NCBI RefSeq assembly: GCF_002993025.1
Contig: NZ_NXGI01000056.1
Coordinates: 1-64,000, forward strand
Reading direction: 5' to 3'
DNA from: Arcobacter cryaerophilus gv. crypticus
GTDB lineage: Bacteria; Campylobacterota; Campylobacteria; Campylobacterales; Arcobacteraceae
Length of the DNA stretch: 64,000 nucleotides
The first letter of the stretch is position 1. Every line of letters begins with the position of its first letter. This document shows, piece by piece, positions 55,248-63,676 of the stretch. The notes under the pieces were generated by a model. It was given only the letters and a program-made list of their open reading frames with translations. It was not told the DNA's origin and did no database searches. Position numbers and translations under genes: made by a program.

Positions 55248-56432
55248 TTGAAATATTATATTAATTTTTTAAGAGATAAACCAATTATTAGAAGTTTATC
55301 TTTGGTGAACTTTATTGCATCTTTTGGTGCATGGTTTTCTACTGTTGCAATTTATACTATGGTTGTAGAGTTTGGTTCAAGTGAACTTGCTATTGCAATT
55401 GTTACAGCTATGCATTTTCTACCAGCAATTTTAATATCACCTTTGAGTGGAGCTATTATTGATAGAGTTAAAATTAAACCCTTGATGATAATTTTACTTT
55501 TTATAGAACTTTCAATGACGGCTTGTTTTTTATTAATTGAAACATCATCTGATTTATGGTTACTTCTTGTTTTTATTTTTATACGAATGAGTGCTGCTTC
55601 TATGTTTTTTTCAAGTGAAATGTCACTTTTAGCAAAAATTGCTACTGGAAAAGATCTTCAAACAGCAAATGAAATACAGTCAATAATTTGGTCATTTACT
55701 TATGCTGTTGGAATGGCGGTTAGTGGTTTTATAGTGAATTTATATGGTGTAAAAGCTGCTATATTAATAGATGTTGCTATTTTTATACTGGCTTTTTTAG
55801 TTTTTCTTAATATCAAAATAAATATAGAATACAAAAAAGTTGAAGAGAAAATTTTGGAACTTATGATTGATGGTTTAAGATATATTAAAAACAATAAAAT
55901 TATTCTACATTTAATCTTTTTGCATGCAAGTGTAGGGCTTACTAGTTATGATGCTTTGATTACTATTTTGGCAAAAAATGAGTATAAAGAGATTATAGCT
56001 GTTCCTCTTGCTATTGGGCTTTCAAATGCAGTAAGAGCAGTTGCACTTATGATTGGACCACTATTTTTAAATAAGATTATAAAAAAAGATAATCTTCAGT
56101 ACCTTTTAGTTTTTCAAGGAATTACAATAATAATTTGGGCATTTGCTCAAGGTAATTTTTATGCATCTTTAGCTGCTCTGTTTTTTGTAGGATTTAGTAC
56201 AGCTTTCTTATGGTCTTATACTTATGCTCTTTTACAAAATCATTGCGATAAAAGGTATATAGGAAGAGTAATATCATATAATGATATGTTTTTTATGCTT
56301 GCAAATGTACTAACAACTCTGTTTATTGGTACTATGGCACATATTACAACAACTTCAATTATTACGATATGTTTAGGAGTTGCATTTTTATTTTATGCTT
56401 ACTACTACACAAAGATTTATTCAAAAATTTAA
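55248..56432 (+). CDS. MFS transporter, EntS/MFS_3 type
   Basis: 394 residues with 10-12 hydrophobic segments. N-terminal SLSLVNFIASFGAWFSTVAI and SPLSGAIIDRVKIKPLM are typical of the MFS_3 group that includes the enterobactin exporter EntS and macrolide pumps. Substrate unknown; no siderophore genes are nearby. The start is TTG with AAGGA upstream, 28 bases after flhA, so it may be read through from the flagellar run. Probably unrelated cargo. Confidence 0.82.
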   Translation: MKYYINFLRDKPIIRSLSLVNFIASFGAWFSTVAIYTMVVEFGSSELAIAIVTAMHFLPAILISPLSGAIIDRVKIKPLMIILLFIELSMTACFLLIETSSDLWLLLVFIFIRMSAASMFFSSEMSLLAKIATGKDLQTANEIQSIIWSFTYAVGMAVSGFIVNLYGVKAAILIDVAIFILAFLVFLNIKINIEYKKVEEKILELMIDGLRYIKNNKIILHLIFLHASVGLTSYDALITILAKNEYKEIIAVPLAIGLSNAVRAVALMIGPLFLNKIIKKDNLQYLLVFQGITIIIWAFAQGNFYASLAALFFVGFSTAFLWSYTYALLQNHCDKRYIGRVISYNDMFFMLANVLTTLFIGTMAHITTTSIITICLGVAFLFYAYYYTKIYSKI

Positions 56433-56435
56433 TTG

Positions 56436-56441
56436 TATAAT
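56436..56441 (+). promoter_or_regulatory. Putative -10 box for flavin reductase-like gene
   Basis: TTGTATAATC begins just after the MFS stop and gives TATAAT 18 bases before the ATG at 56459. The leader would be very short. Confidence 0.4.
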
Positions 56442-56458
56442 CATTAAAAGGAGAAATT

Positions 56459-57022
56459 ATGATTTTAGATTACAAAGATGTAAATGATTTAGATAGATAC
56501 AAAATAATGTCAGGAAGTATAGTTCCAAGACCAATTGCTTGGATAGTTACAGATGATGATGGAGTTTTAAATGCAGCTCCTTTTTCTTATTTCATACCAA
56601 TTTCAACAAATCCTGCTTTGGTTATAGTTGCTATTGGAAAAAAAGATGATGGAAGCCCAAAAGATAGTTTAGCAAATATTTTGAAAACAAAAAAAGCAAC
56701 TATTTGTTTTCCAAATAAAGATAATGTTGAACAACTACAAAAATGTGCTACGCCTTTGTGTAAAACTCAAAGTGAAATAGAAATATATGAGATAGATGTA
56801 AAAAAAGAGCTAGATGACTATCCACCAATGATAAGCTCAACTCAAACAGCACTTTTTTGTGAATATTATGATACTTATAAAGTCGATGGAGATACAACAC
56901 CAGTTGTTTTAAAGATAAATTTTCAATATATACAAGACGGAAGAATTAATGAGAGAAATCATACAAAAATTGAGAGTATAGGAAGATGTGGAGTTACTTT
57001 TAAAGCTATGGTAGATTTATAG
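56459..57022 (+). CDS. Flavin reductase-like FMN-binding protein
   Basis: 187 residues of the FMN-binding split-barrel flavin-reductase-like family. Diagnostic segments are SGSIVPRPIAWIVT near 20, LNAAPFSYFIPISTNPALV near 40 and the mid TICFPNKD. Such proteins reduce flavin or support an oxygenase, but the partner is not visible. Four Cys residues are present without an obvious cluster. Good RBS (AAAAGGAG). Confidence 0.82.
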   Translation: MILDYKDVNDLDRYKIMSGSIVPRPIAWIVTDDDGVLNAAPFSYFIPISTNPALVIVAIGKKDDGSPKDSLANILKTKKATICFPNKDNVEQLQKCATPLCKTQSEIEIYEIDVKKELDDYPPMISSTQTALFCEYYDTYKVDGDTTPVVLKINFQYIQDGRINERNHTKIESIGRCGVTFKAMVDL

Positions 57023-57027
57023 TTTTT

Positions 57028-57064
57028 TATCTATCATTTTGATAATAGTTCAAAATGATAGATA
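57028..57064. terminator. Bidirectional terminator
   Basis: Perfect 14-base stem TATCTATCATTTTG (57028-57041) with its complement at 57051-57064, preceded by T and followed by A-rich DNA. It lies between convergent genes and can serve both. Confidence 0.75.
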
Positions 57065-57077
57065 AATTTAAAAGCTT

Positions 57078-57482
57078 TTAATAACTCATAGAACCAGCAT
57101 TTAAAAGACCAATACAAATTGATAAAAATGCCATTAAAATACCAACAGAAACTACACCTTCATTTATTTTTGCATTAAAAGAGTATTTTCCACTAATTCT
57201 TGTAACTACAAAAGCATAAGCTAACTGAATAGCAATAGCAATAGCTCCCCAAATAGCAAAGTCAAAATAAGAAACAGAGTTTTCCAAAGCACTATAAAGT
57301 GGTATAGAAACACCAATAATTGCTCCACCAAAACCTAAAGCAGCTGCAATATTGTTTTTTTCAAAAATAAGTGTGTAATCATCATATGGTGTAACAATAG
57401 CATACAGATATAAAAAAGCAACTACTAAAATAACTGCTGTAAAGAAAAATCCTAAAAAGCTTAAAAATAAACCAAATTCCAT
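57078..57482 (-). CDS. DUF350 membrane protein
   Basis: 134 residues with four membrane segments (about 5-28, 45-65, 75-93, 108-128), the pattern of DUF350/YjfL-type proteins. NIAAALGFGGAIIGVSIPLY near residue 44 and KINEGVVSVGILMA near 105 match the family. Function is unknown in general. I chose the ATG at 57482 with AAGGA six bases upstream over the adjacent TTG. It stands alone between two convergent or divergent neighbours. Confidence 0.82.
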   Translation of the reverse strand: MEFGLFLSFLGFFFTAVILVVAFLYLYAIVTPYDDYTLIFEKNNIAAALGFGGAIIGVSIPLYSALENSVSYFDFAIWGAIAIAIQLAYAFVVTRISGKYSFNAKINEGVVSVGILMAFLSICIGLLNAGSMSY

Positions 57483-57591
57483 CAAAAATCCTTTTTTTTG
57501 CTCATTTTACCCAAAAGTTGTTATATAAACCTTATATATTAAGCTCTACATATAATATATTGATTTTTAAATAATAAAAATATAAGTCAAA

Positions 57592-57630
57592 AGTTACAAC
57601 TTAATTACCGTTTAGTTACAACTTAATTAC
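57592..57630 (+). repeat. Direct repeat upstream of NIT chemoreceptor gene
   Basis: Two exact copies of the 17-mer agttacaacttaattac at 57592-57608 and 57614-57630, spaced 22 bases start to start, that is two helical turns. They lie about 75-110 bases before the chemoreceptor start. This looks like a tandem binding site for a regulator. Confidence 0.7.
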
Positions 57631-57702
57631 ATCTTAAAATATATAAACTTCTATTTAAACAATAAATAATATATTACAAAAAATATTATATTAGGAAGCA
57701 AA

Positions 57703-60654
57703 ATGAATAACCTAAGGCTTAGAAATAAAATTTTTTTAATCTTGGTTTTACCTCTTTTGGCAATTTTTATGTTGTCATCTATATTGATTTTTGAAAAAGT
57801 TGAAAAAGTATTAAATATGGATAAAACATCAAGTTATATAGATTTTACAGTTGAAATATCTAAATTGTTGGTAAATCTTCAAAAAGAGAGAGAATTATCT
57901 ATATCTTATATAAATAGTTATGCTCAAACAAAAAAAGAAGATTTAGAAAATCAAATAAAATTAAGTAGATTATCACATGAAAAGTTAGATATTTTTATAA
58001 ATAGTTTTTATCTAATTAAAAAAGATTCTAAACTTTTTGATAAATATGAGATTTTTAAAACTAACATATCTTTACTAGATGAAAAACGAATAAATGTAAA
58101 AGAGTTATCAAAAAGCAGTAAAGATATAGAGCAGTATTATGATCAACTTATTGCGAATTTATTATCTTTTTTTGATGAACTTTTAATATATTCAAATAGT
58201 AAAGAGTTGCTAAAAGCTTCAAAAACTTATATTTCGATAACAAATATTATAGAGAAGAGTTATAAAGAAAATGCTTTGATAAAAAATATTTTTGATAATA
58301 ATCTTATTTCAAATTCAAATTATAATAATTTTATATCTTTAATAATTTTTCAAGACACTGATATTAATGAATTAAGAAAAAACTTAACACAAGAGCAGTT
58401 AGATTTTTTTAATCAAAAACTACAAAGTACACTTTTTACAAATATAGATGATTTTAGAAGAGCTATTTTCTTAAAAAGTGAAAAAGATAATATTTTAAAT
58501 ACTATCAAAGAGTCCTTAGGATACGGCGGATTAATCCATAATTATAAAGACTTTATCTTGACAAATAATGAAGATATACTAAATAAAATACAAAAAGAAC
58601 ATACTAAAATATTAAGAGCTATAAAAGATTACAAAAGACTTGAATACACAAAAGAGGAAGAAAAGTTTTTAAATGATATTCAATTTGTAGCAGATTCTTA
58701 TATGTCAAAGTCTTATAATAATGAATATTTAGAAGATACAAAAGAACTAGATGTAAAAATTTTAAAAGCACTAAATATTCTAACTAAAAATATTTATGGA
58801 GTAGATACTCAAAAATGGGAAAAATTATCTTCTAGTAAAATAGAAATCTTTGAAGAGATTAAAAATAAAATAGTTGAAGATACACTTTTATATATTAAAA
58901 CAAATACAAAAGATTTAGATAATCAAATTCTTTTTTTCTTGATTTTTCTTCTATTGCTTATGATTTTTATTTTTTTAGTAATTATAATAATGACAAGTAA
59001 GGTTACAAAATCAATCAAAAAATTTGAAAATAATTTAAATCAGTTTTTTTCATACTCAATGAAAGAGAAAGATAATATCAAATTAAATCAAATAGATGGC
59101 AAAGATGAGTTCGCTTTGATGACTAAAAATATGAATACTCAAGTTTCAAAAATAGAAAAAATTATTGAAAATGATAAAAATGTAATATTAGAAATAACAG
59201 ATATTATGGAAAAGGTAAACAATGGATTTTTTGAATACACTATAAAAACAAAATCATCTACAAAAGAGTTGCAAACATTAGTTGATATTATAAATAAAAT
59301 GATAGATAGAACTAGATTAAAAATTGATAGTTTAAATCTTTTATTAAATAACTATGCACAAGGTGATTACACATTTAAAAAAGATGAAAACCATATAAAA
59401 GGTATGTATGGAGATTTTGGAATATTGTCAAACTCTACTATTATTTTGGGACAATCATCTTCACAGTTAATTGCAATGATTACAAATGCTGGAAAAAAAC
59501 TTGAACAAAATACAAAAATATTAACAAACTCTTCAAATGAATTGTCTGTTTCATCTTCAAATCAGGCACTATCTTTAAAGCAATCTTCTGTTGCGCTAGA
59601 ACAGATAACTCAAAATATAAAAAATAATAATGAAAATATGAACCAAATGTTAGAAATCTCAGATGAGTTAAATACAGATGCAATAACAGGAAGTAAATTT
59701 GCAGCTCAAACCTTTTCATCTATGGATGAAATTAGTAAAAAAGTTAAAGCTATAAATGAAGCAATAACAGTAATTGACCAAATAGCATTTCAAACAAATA
59801 TTTTAAGTTTAAATGCAGCAGTTGAAGCAGCAACTGCTGGAGATGCTGGTATTGGTTTTGCAGTTGTCGCAGGAGAAGTTAGGAATTTAGCAACAAGAAG
59901 TGCAAAAGCTGCAAAAGAGATTAAAGAGTTGGTTGAGAGTGCAAATTTTGAGACTTTGGATGGTAAAAATAATGTCGATACTATGATAAAAGGTTATGAA
60001 AATTTAGCTTTAAAAATTTCACAGACAAAAGATATAATTCACAATGTAACAATTTTTAGTAAAGAGCAAGAGTTAGGAATAGTTCAAATAAATGAGACAG
60101 TTTCAAAACTTGATTTTACAACACAAAAAAATGCTAAAACAGCTTTAAATATAGATAGATTATCAAATGAAGTATCAGATTTATCTAATAAATTACTTCA
60201 AATTACATCTGCTTCTAAAATAGATGAAAAGTATTATGATATGGTTGAAAATGTTGATTTAATAAAAGAGTTATCTGTTTATAAAAATGAGCATTTGAAT
60301 TTTAAAAAAAGATATTTTAAACTCTTAAATAAATATGAAAATTGTAAGGTAGATGATTGCAAAAGTTGTAATATGGGAAAATGGATAATTTCATGTGAAA
60401 GCAAAAATGAGATTTTTACAAAAGATGAAAAGTGGCAGATTTTGAAAAATCATCATGAAAATTTACATCAAAAAATGCAAGAATATATTACACAAAATTC
60501 AAATAAAATGGAGAATAAAGTTTTAAAAAATACAGCAAATGAAATAGAGGAGATGACAATAAAAATATTTGATAGTTTAAATGATATTTTATATTTAAAT
60601 TCAAAGAATAAAAACTTATTACTATGTGTAGAAAATAGAACAAAACATTTATAA
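57703..60654 (+). CDS. Methyl-accepting chemotaxis protein, NIT domain, CZB
   Basis: 983 residues. TM1 is about 9-30. A large helical periplasmic part (about 35-405) begins like a NIT nitrate/nitrite-sensing domain (SKLLVNLQKERELSISYIN near 48-66). TM2 is about 407-430, then HAMP and a HAMP-like linker (about 431-560). The signalling tip is [20 protein letters not shown] near 691. The C-terminal CZB domain (about 855-945) has NEHLNF, SCNMGKW and NHHENLH zinc-ligand positions. It shares linker and tail with the chemoreceptor at 10582. The ligand may be nitrate or nitrite, from domain type only. Confidence 0.9.
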   Translation: MNNLRLRNKIFLILVLPLLAIFMLSSILIFEKVEKVLNMDKTSSYIDFTVEISKLLVNLQKERELSISYINSYAQTKKEDLENQIKLSRLSHEKLDIFINSFYLIKKDSKLFDKYEIFKTNISLLDEKRINVKELSKSSKDIEQYYDQLIANLLSFFDELLIYSNSKELLKASKTYISITNIIEKSYKENALIKNIFDNNLISNSNYNNFISLIIFQDTDINELRKNLTQEQLDFFNQKLQSTLFTNIDDFRRAIFLKSEKDNILNTIKESLGYGGLIHNYKDFILTNNEDILNKIQKEHTKILRAIKDYKRLEYTKEEEKFLNDIQFVADSYMSKSYNNEYLEDTKELDVKILKALNILTKNIYGVDTQKWEKLSSSKIEIFEEIKNKIVEDTLLYIKTNTKDLDNQILFFLIFLLLLMIFIFLVIIIMTSKVTKSIKKFENNLNQFFSYSMKEKDNIKLNQIDGKDEFALMTKNMNTQVSKIEKIIENDKNVILEITDIMEKVNNGFFEYTIKTKSSTKELQTLVDIINKMIDRTRLKIDSLNLLLNNYAQGDYTFKKDENHIKGMYGDFGILSNSTIILGQSSSQLIAMITNAGKKLEQNTKILTNSSNELSVSSSNQALSLKQSSVALEQITQNIKNNNENMNQMLEISDELNTDAITGSKFAAQTFSSMDEISKKVKAINEAITVIDQIAFQTNILSLNAAVEAATAGDAGIGFAVVAGEVRNLATRSAKAAKEIKELVESANFETLDGKNNVDTMIKGYENLALKISQTKDIIHNVTIFSKEQELGIVQINETVSKLDFTTQKNAKTALNIDRLSNEVSDLSNKLLQITSASKIDEKYYDMVENVDLIKELSVYKNEHLNFKKRYFKLLNKYENCKVDDCKSCNMGKWIISCESKNEIFTKDEKWQILKNHHENLHQKMQEYITQNSNKMENKVLKNTANEIEEMTIKIFDSLNDILYLNSKNKNLLLCVENRTKHL

Positions 60655-60687
60655 TTTAGCTAAGTAATAGTAATTTTTAACATTATT

Positions 60688-60713
60688 AAAGAGCCTAAAA
60701 AAAGGCTCTTTTT
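60688..60713. terminator. Bidirectional terminator between chemoreceptor and metE
   Basis: AAAGAGCC (60688-60695) pairs with GGCTCTTT (60704-60711), loop of T and A, then T-run. It serves the plus-strand chemoreceptor and, just past its stop, the minus-strand metE. Confidence 0.8.
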
Positions 60714-60715
60714 TA

Positions 60716-62983
60716 TTATCTGTTGTGTTTTACAATTTTTACAGCTTCAACCATATTTTTAAGGCTTTGTTTAACTTCTGGCCATTTTCTAGTTTTCAAA
60801 CCACAATCTGGATTTATCCATAACTGCTCTTTTGGTAAAACTTCAACTAAAGCTTTTATTTGAGCAACCATTTCATCAACACTTGGAACTCTAGGACTGT
60901 GAATATCATAAATTCCAGGTCCAATTTCTTGCTTATATGCTACTTCTTTAAAGATTTTTAAAAGTCTATTTCCACTTCTTGCTGTTTCAATTGAAATAAC
61001 ATCAGCATCCATAGCTTCAATTGTTTTTATAATATCATTAAACTCACTGTAACACATGTGAGTATGAATTTGTGTGTCAGCTTTTGAACAACTTACACTT
61101 AATTTAAAATTATCAACAGCCCAATTTTCATAATCTTTTATATTTTCAACTCTTAAAGGATAACCCTCTTTAAATGCAGCTTCATCAACTTGAATCATTT
61201 TAATTCCAGCATTTTGTAAATCATCAACTTCTTTATTGATTGCAAGTGCAATTTGACGAGTAACTTCATTTCTTGGTATATCATCTCTTACAAATGACCA
61301 GTTTAAAATTGTAACTGGACCTGTAAGCATTCCTTTCATAACTTTAGAAGTTTTACTTTGAGCATATTTTATCCAAAGAACTGTCATGGCATTTGGTCTT
61401 GAAACATCACCAAAAATAACAGGTGGTTTTACGCAACGACTTCCATAAGATTGAACCCAAGCATTTTGTGTAAATGCAAATCCATCCATCAACTGTCCAA
61501 AATATTCAACCATATCATTTCTTTCAGGCTCGCCATGAACTAATACATCAAGACCAATCTCTTCTTGAAATGCTACACAATCATCAATATATTTTTTGAT
61601 TTCATTTTCATATTGCTCTTTAGAAATAGCATTTGATTTATAAAGTTTTCTATTTTCTCTAATTTGTGGTGTTTGAGGAAATGAACCAATTGTTGTAGTT
61701 GTTAGTGCATCATATTTGAAAAACTCTCTTTGAATTTTTATTCTATCTTCAAACTTATCTTCTCTTTCAAATTTTTTTAGATTTTTAATCTCATCTTGAA
61801 CACTACTATTATGAATTTTAGTAGATACTTTTCTCAAACTATTATCTTTTTTGTTTTTCTCAATATTTGCAATATCTTCAAGTGATAATTTTGAGTCAAA
61901 AAACTGTTTTGAAACAAGATTTAACTCTTTTAATTTCTCATTTGCAAATGCTAACCAAGATTTAATCTCTTTATCTAAATTATCTTCATAACTTAAAGTA
62001 AAAGGAACATGTAAAAGTGAGCAAGAAGTTCCTACAATTATATTTTCTTTTGAAACTACATTTGATATTTTATTTAAAAGATTTATCTTATCTTCAAAAT
62101 TACTCTTCCAAATATTTCGTCCATCAATAACACCTGCAATTAAAATTTTATTTGAATTTTTAATTAATTCTAAACTCTCTAAATTTTTATTTCCATGAAT
62201 AAAATCAAGTCCTAAAGCCCAAATAGGAGTGTTTACTAAAATTTTTGTAGCTTCATTTGAGTGCTCAAAGTATGTAGTTACTACTATTTTTATATTTGAT
62301 GAAACAGATGAGAGTTCATCATAAACTGGTTTTAAAAGTGATAAAAATTTTGGTTCTAAATCTTTTACAAATAAAGGCTCATCAAATTGAACAACAATGC
62401 TCTCATTTAGTTTTGAAATCTCTTCTAAAAGCTCTTTATAAACTTTTACAACACTAGAAATATGAGCAAAAACATCACTATTATCAATACTTTTTGAAAG
62501 TCCTAAATAAGTAATTGCACCAATTAAATTTATTTTTGTATTAATTCCAAGCTCAAGTGCCTCTTTGTACTCCTCTATAACTTTTTTAGAGTTTAGTTTA
62601 AATGTTGTATCTTTAGAAATTTCTGGAACAATGTAGTGATAGTTTGTATTAAACCACTTTGTCATCTCCATTGCTACACAATCTTGATTTCCTCTTGCCA
62701 TTGCAAAATATAACTCTTCATCTTTTAGGTGTTGAAATCTTTTTGGAATTGCTCCTAATAAAATAGTAGTATCCAAAATATTATCATATAGTGAAAAATC
62801 ATTTGAAGCTATAAAATCTATTTTTGCCTCTTTTTGATAAGTCCAGTGTCTTTTTCTCAAATTTTCTGCTACATATTTAACTTCACCAAAATCAACCTTT
62901 TTTGCCCAAAAATCTTCTAAAACCTTTTTAAGCTCTCTTTTTTCTCCAATTCTTGGAAATCCTATTACATAATTTTTTGACAT
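60716..62983 (-). CDS. metE: Cobalamin-independent methionine synthase
   Basis: 755 residues: methyl transfer from 5-methyltetrahydrofolate polyglutamate to homocysteine, zinc-dependent. The N half starts VIGFPRIGEKRELKK. The catalytic C half (about 420-755) has TTTIGSFPQTPQIR near 423, zinc ligands in HTHMCYSEF near 645, Glu in ISIETARSG near 665, and NPDCGLKTR near 730. The RBS AAGGA (62991-62995) is part of a potential hairpin that could control translation. Identity is certain; control is inferred. Confidence 0.97.
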   Translation of the reverse strand: MSKNYVIGFPRIGEKRELKKVLEDFWAKKVDFGEVKYVAENLRKRHWTYQKEAKIDFIASNDFSLYDNILDTTILLGAIPKRFQHLKDEELYFAMARGNQDCVAMEMTKWFNTNYHYIVPEISKDTTFKLNSKKVIEEYKEALELGINTKINLIGAITYLGLSKSIDNSDVFAHISSVVKVYKELLEEISKLNESIVVQFDEPLFVKDLEPKFLSLLKPVYDELSSVSSNIKIVVTTYFEHSNEATKILVNTPIWALGLDFIHGNKNLESLELIKNSNKILIAGVIDGRNIWKSNFEDKINLLNKISNVVSKENIIVGTSCSLLHVPFTLSYEDNLDKEIKSWLAFANEKLKELNLVSKQFFDSKLSLEDIANIEKNKKDNSLRKVSTKIHNSSVQDEIKNLKKFEREDKFEDRIKIQREFFKYDALTTTTIGSFPQTPQIRENRKLYKSNAISKEQYENEIKKYIDDCVAFQEEIGLDVLVHGEPERNDMVEYFGQLMDGFAFTQNAWVQSYGSRCVKPPVIFGDVSRPNAMTVLWIKYAQSKTSKVMKGMLTGPVTILNWSFVRDDIPRNEVTRQIALAINKEVDDLQNAGIKMIQVDEAAFKEGYPLRVENIKDYENWAVDNFKLSVSCSKADTQIHTHMCYSEFNDIIKTIEAMDADVISIETARSGNRLLKIFKEVAYKQEIGPGIYDIHSPRVPSVDEMVAQIKALVEVLPKEQLWINPDCGLKTRKWPEVKQSLKNMVEAVKIVKHNR

Positions 62984-62990
62984 TATTAAT

Positions 62991-63025
62991 CCTTTTTTTA
63001 AAGGTTCCCTTTAAAAAAAGGAACC
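62991..63025 (-). promoter_or_regulatory. Two mutually exclusive hairpins over the metE RBS
   Basis: A perfect 12-base inverted repeat (62991-63002 with 63010-63021, 7-base loop) would pair the metE Shine-Dalgarno AAGG into a stem. A second pair, GGTTCC/GGAACC (63003-63008 with 63020-63025), overlaps it, and both cannot form together. This arrangement resembles a translational switch. No experimental or family match is known to me. Confidence 0.55.
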
Positions 63026-63037
63026 ATACATTTTTTT

Positions 63038-63134
63038 CTACTTTTTATAGCGTGGATTCTTGTGCCTTCGGCACTCTCTTTGAGAATAATCCACTAAAAA
63101 GTAGCAAAAACCTAAAGTGCTTCGAGAACGAAGC
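63038..63134. repeat. Compound palindromic element upstream of metE
   Basis: A long imperfect hairpin: CTACTTTTTA (63038-63047) with TAAAAAGTAG (63095-63104), then GTGGATT (63052-63058) with AATCCAC (63088-63094), and a terminal GTGCC-TTC-GGCAC (63062-63074). It is followed by a separate palindrome GCTTCG-AGAA-CGAAGC (63119-63134). It is richer in G+C than its surroundings. It could be a dispersed extragenic repeat, a small RNA or the far part of the metE leader. Confidence 0.6.
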
Positions 63135-63219
63135 CTAAAAAAATAGTTTTTTAATAAATCTTATTTTAAATCCTCTTTCTCGGACTTAAAAATGATTAAT
63201 ATTAATTTTTTAACGATTA

Positions 63220-63567
63220 TTAAAATGATAATTGTGGTGGATGTACGCCAGTTCTTCTAAATGCAAAATATGTTGTATAGTATGGACATCTAGGAATAAA
63301 TTGGAAAATTCTTACAGCAAGTGCAGCTTTTCTTCCAAAAAAACAGTCGCAGTGACATGGTTTTGAATTTACTAGATTACAAGTTAATAAACCATGTTCA
63401 ATCTCGCAGGATAACTCATCCTCTTCATCACTATTTGAAGATATTTTTAGTTTTTCATTTATATTAGTTTTTATTGAAGTAAATATTGCATGCAATTTTG
63501 GTGCCGTTGCATACGCTTGAATTGAAGCTAGTGTAAAATATTTTTTTCCAAAGCCTTTAATTTTCAA
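63220..63567 (-). CDS. Small Cys-rich protein, unknown
   Basis: 115 residues, not recognised. TTG start with an excellent AAGGAG seven bases upstream (63575-63580), which argues it is real. The C-terminal half has a Cys cluster, KPCHCDCFFGRK near 69-80, with further Cys near 54, 63 and 93, suggestive of metal binding. Several aromatics and RRTGVHPPQ close the protein. No membrane segment or clear signal peptide. It lies alone between the palindromic element and trmD, divergent from trmD. Confidence 0.6.
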   Translation of the reverse strand: MKIKGFGKKYFTLASIQAYATAPKLHAIFTSIKTNINEKLKISSNSDEEDELSCEIEHGLLTCNLVNSKPCHCDCFFGRKAALAVRIFQFIPRCPYYTTYFAFRRTGVHPPQLSF

Positions 63568-63676
63568 AAATTTACTCCTTATAATATTAGATGCGAAATC
63601 TATACTATTTATACTTAATAATATATAAAAATTATTATGCTAACATTTCAAACAAAAAATTGATTGGAATTTTATT

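Noticed and set aside
62953..63138. Plus-strand 61-codon frame across the metE start and palindromic element
   Set aside because: It overlaps the metE start antisense, spans hairpins and has no RBS; a chance frame in structured DNA.
23725..63676. Recent mobile island carrying the flagellar genes
   Set aside because: No integrase, transposase, tRNA edge, flanking repeats or composition shift was visible; chromosomal rearrangement is the simpler reading.
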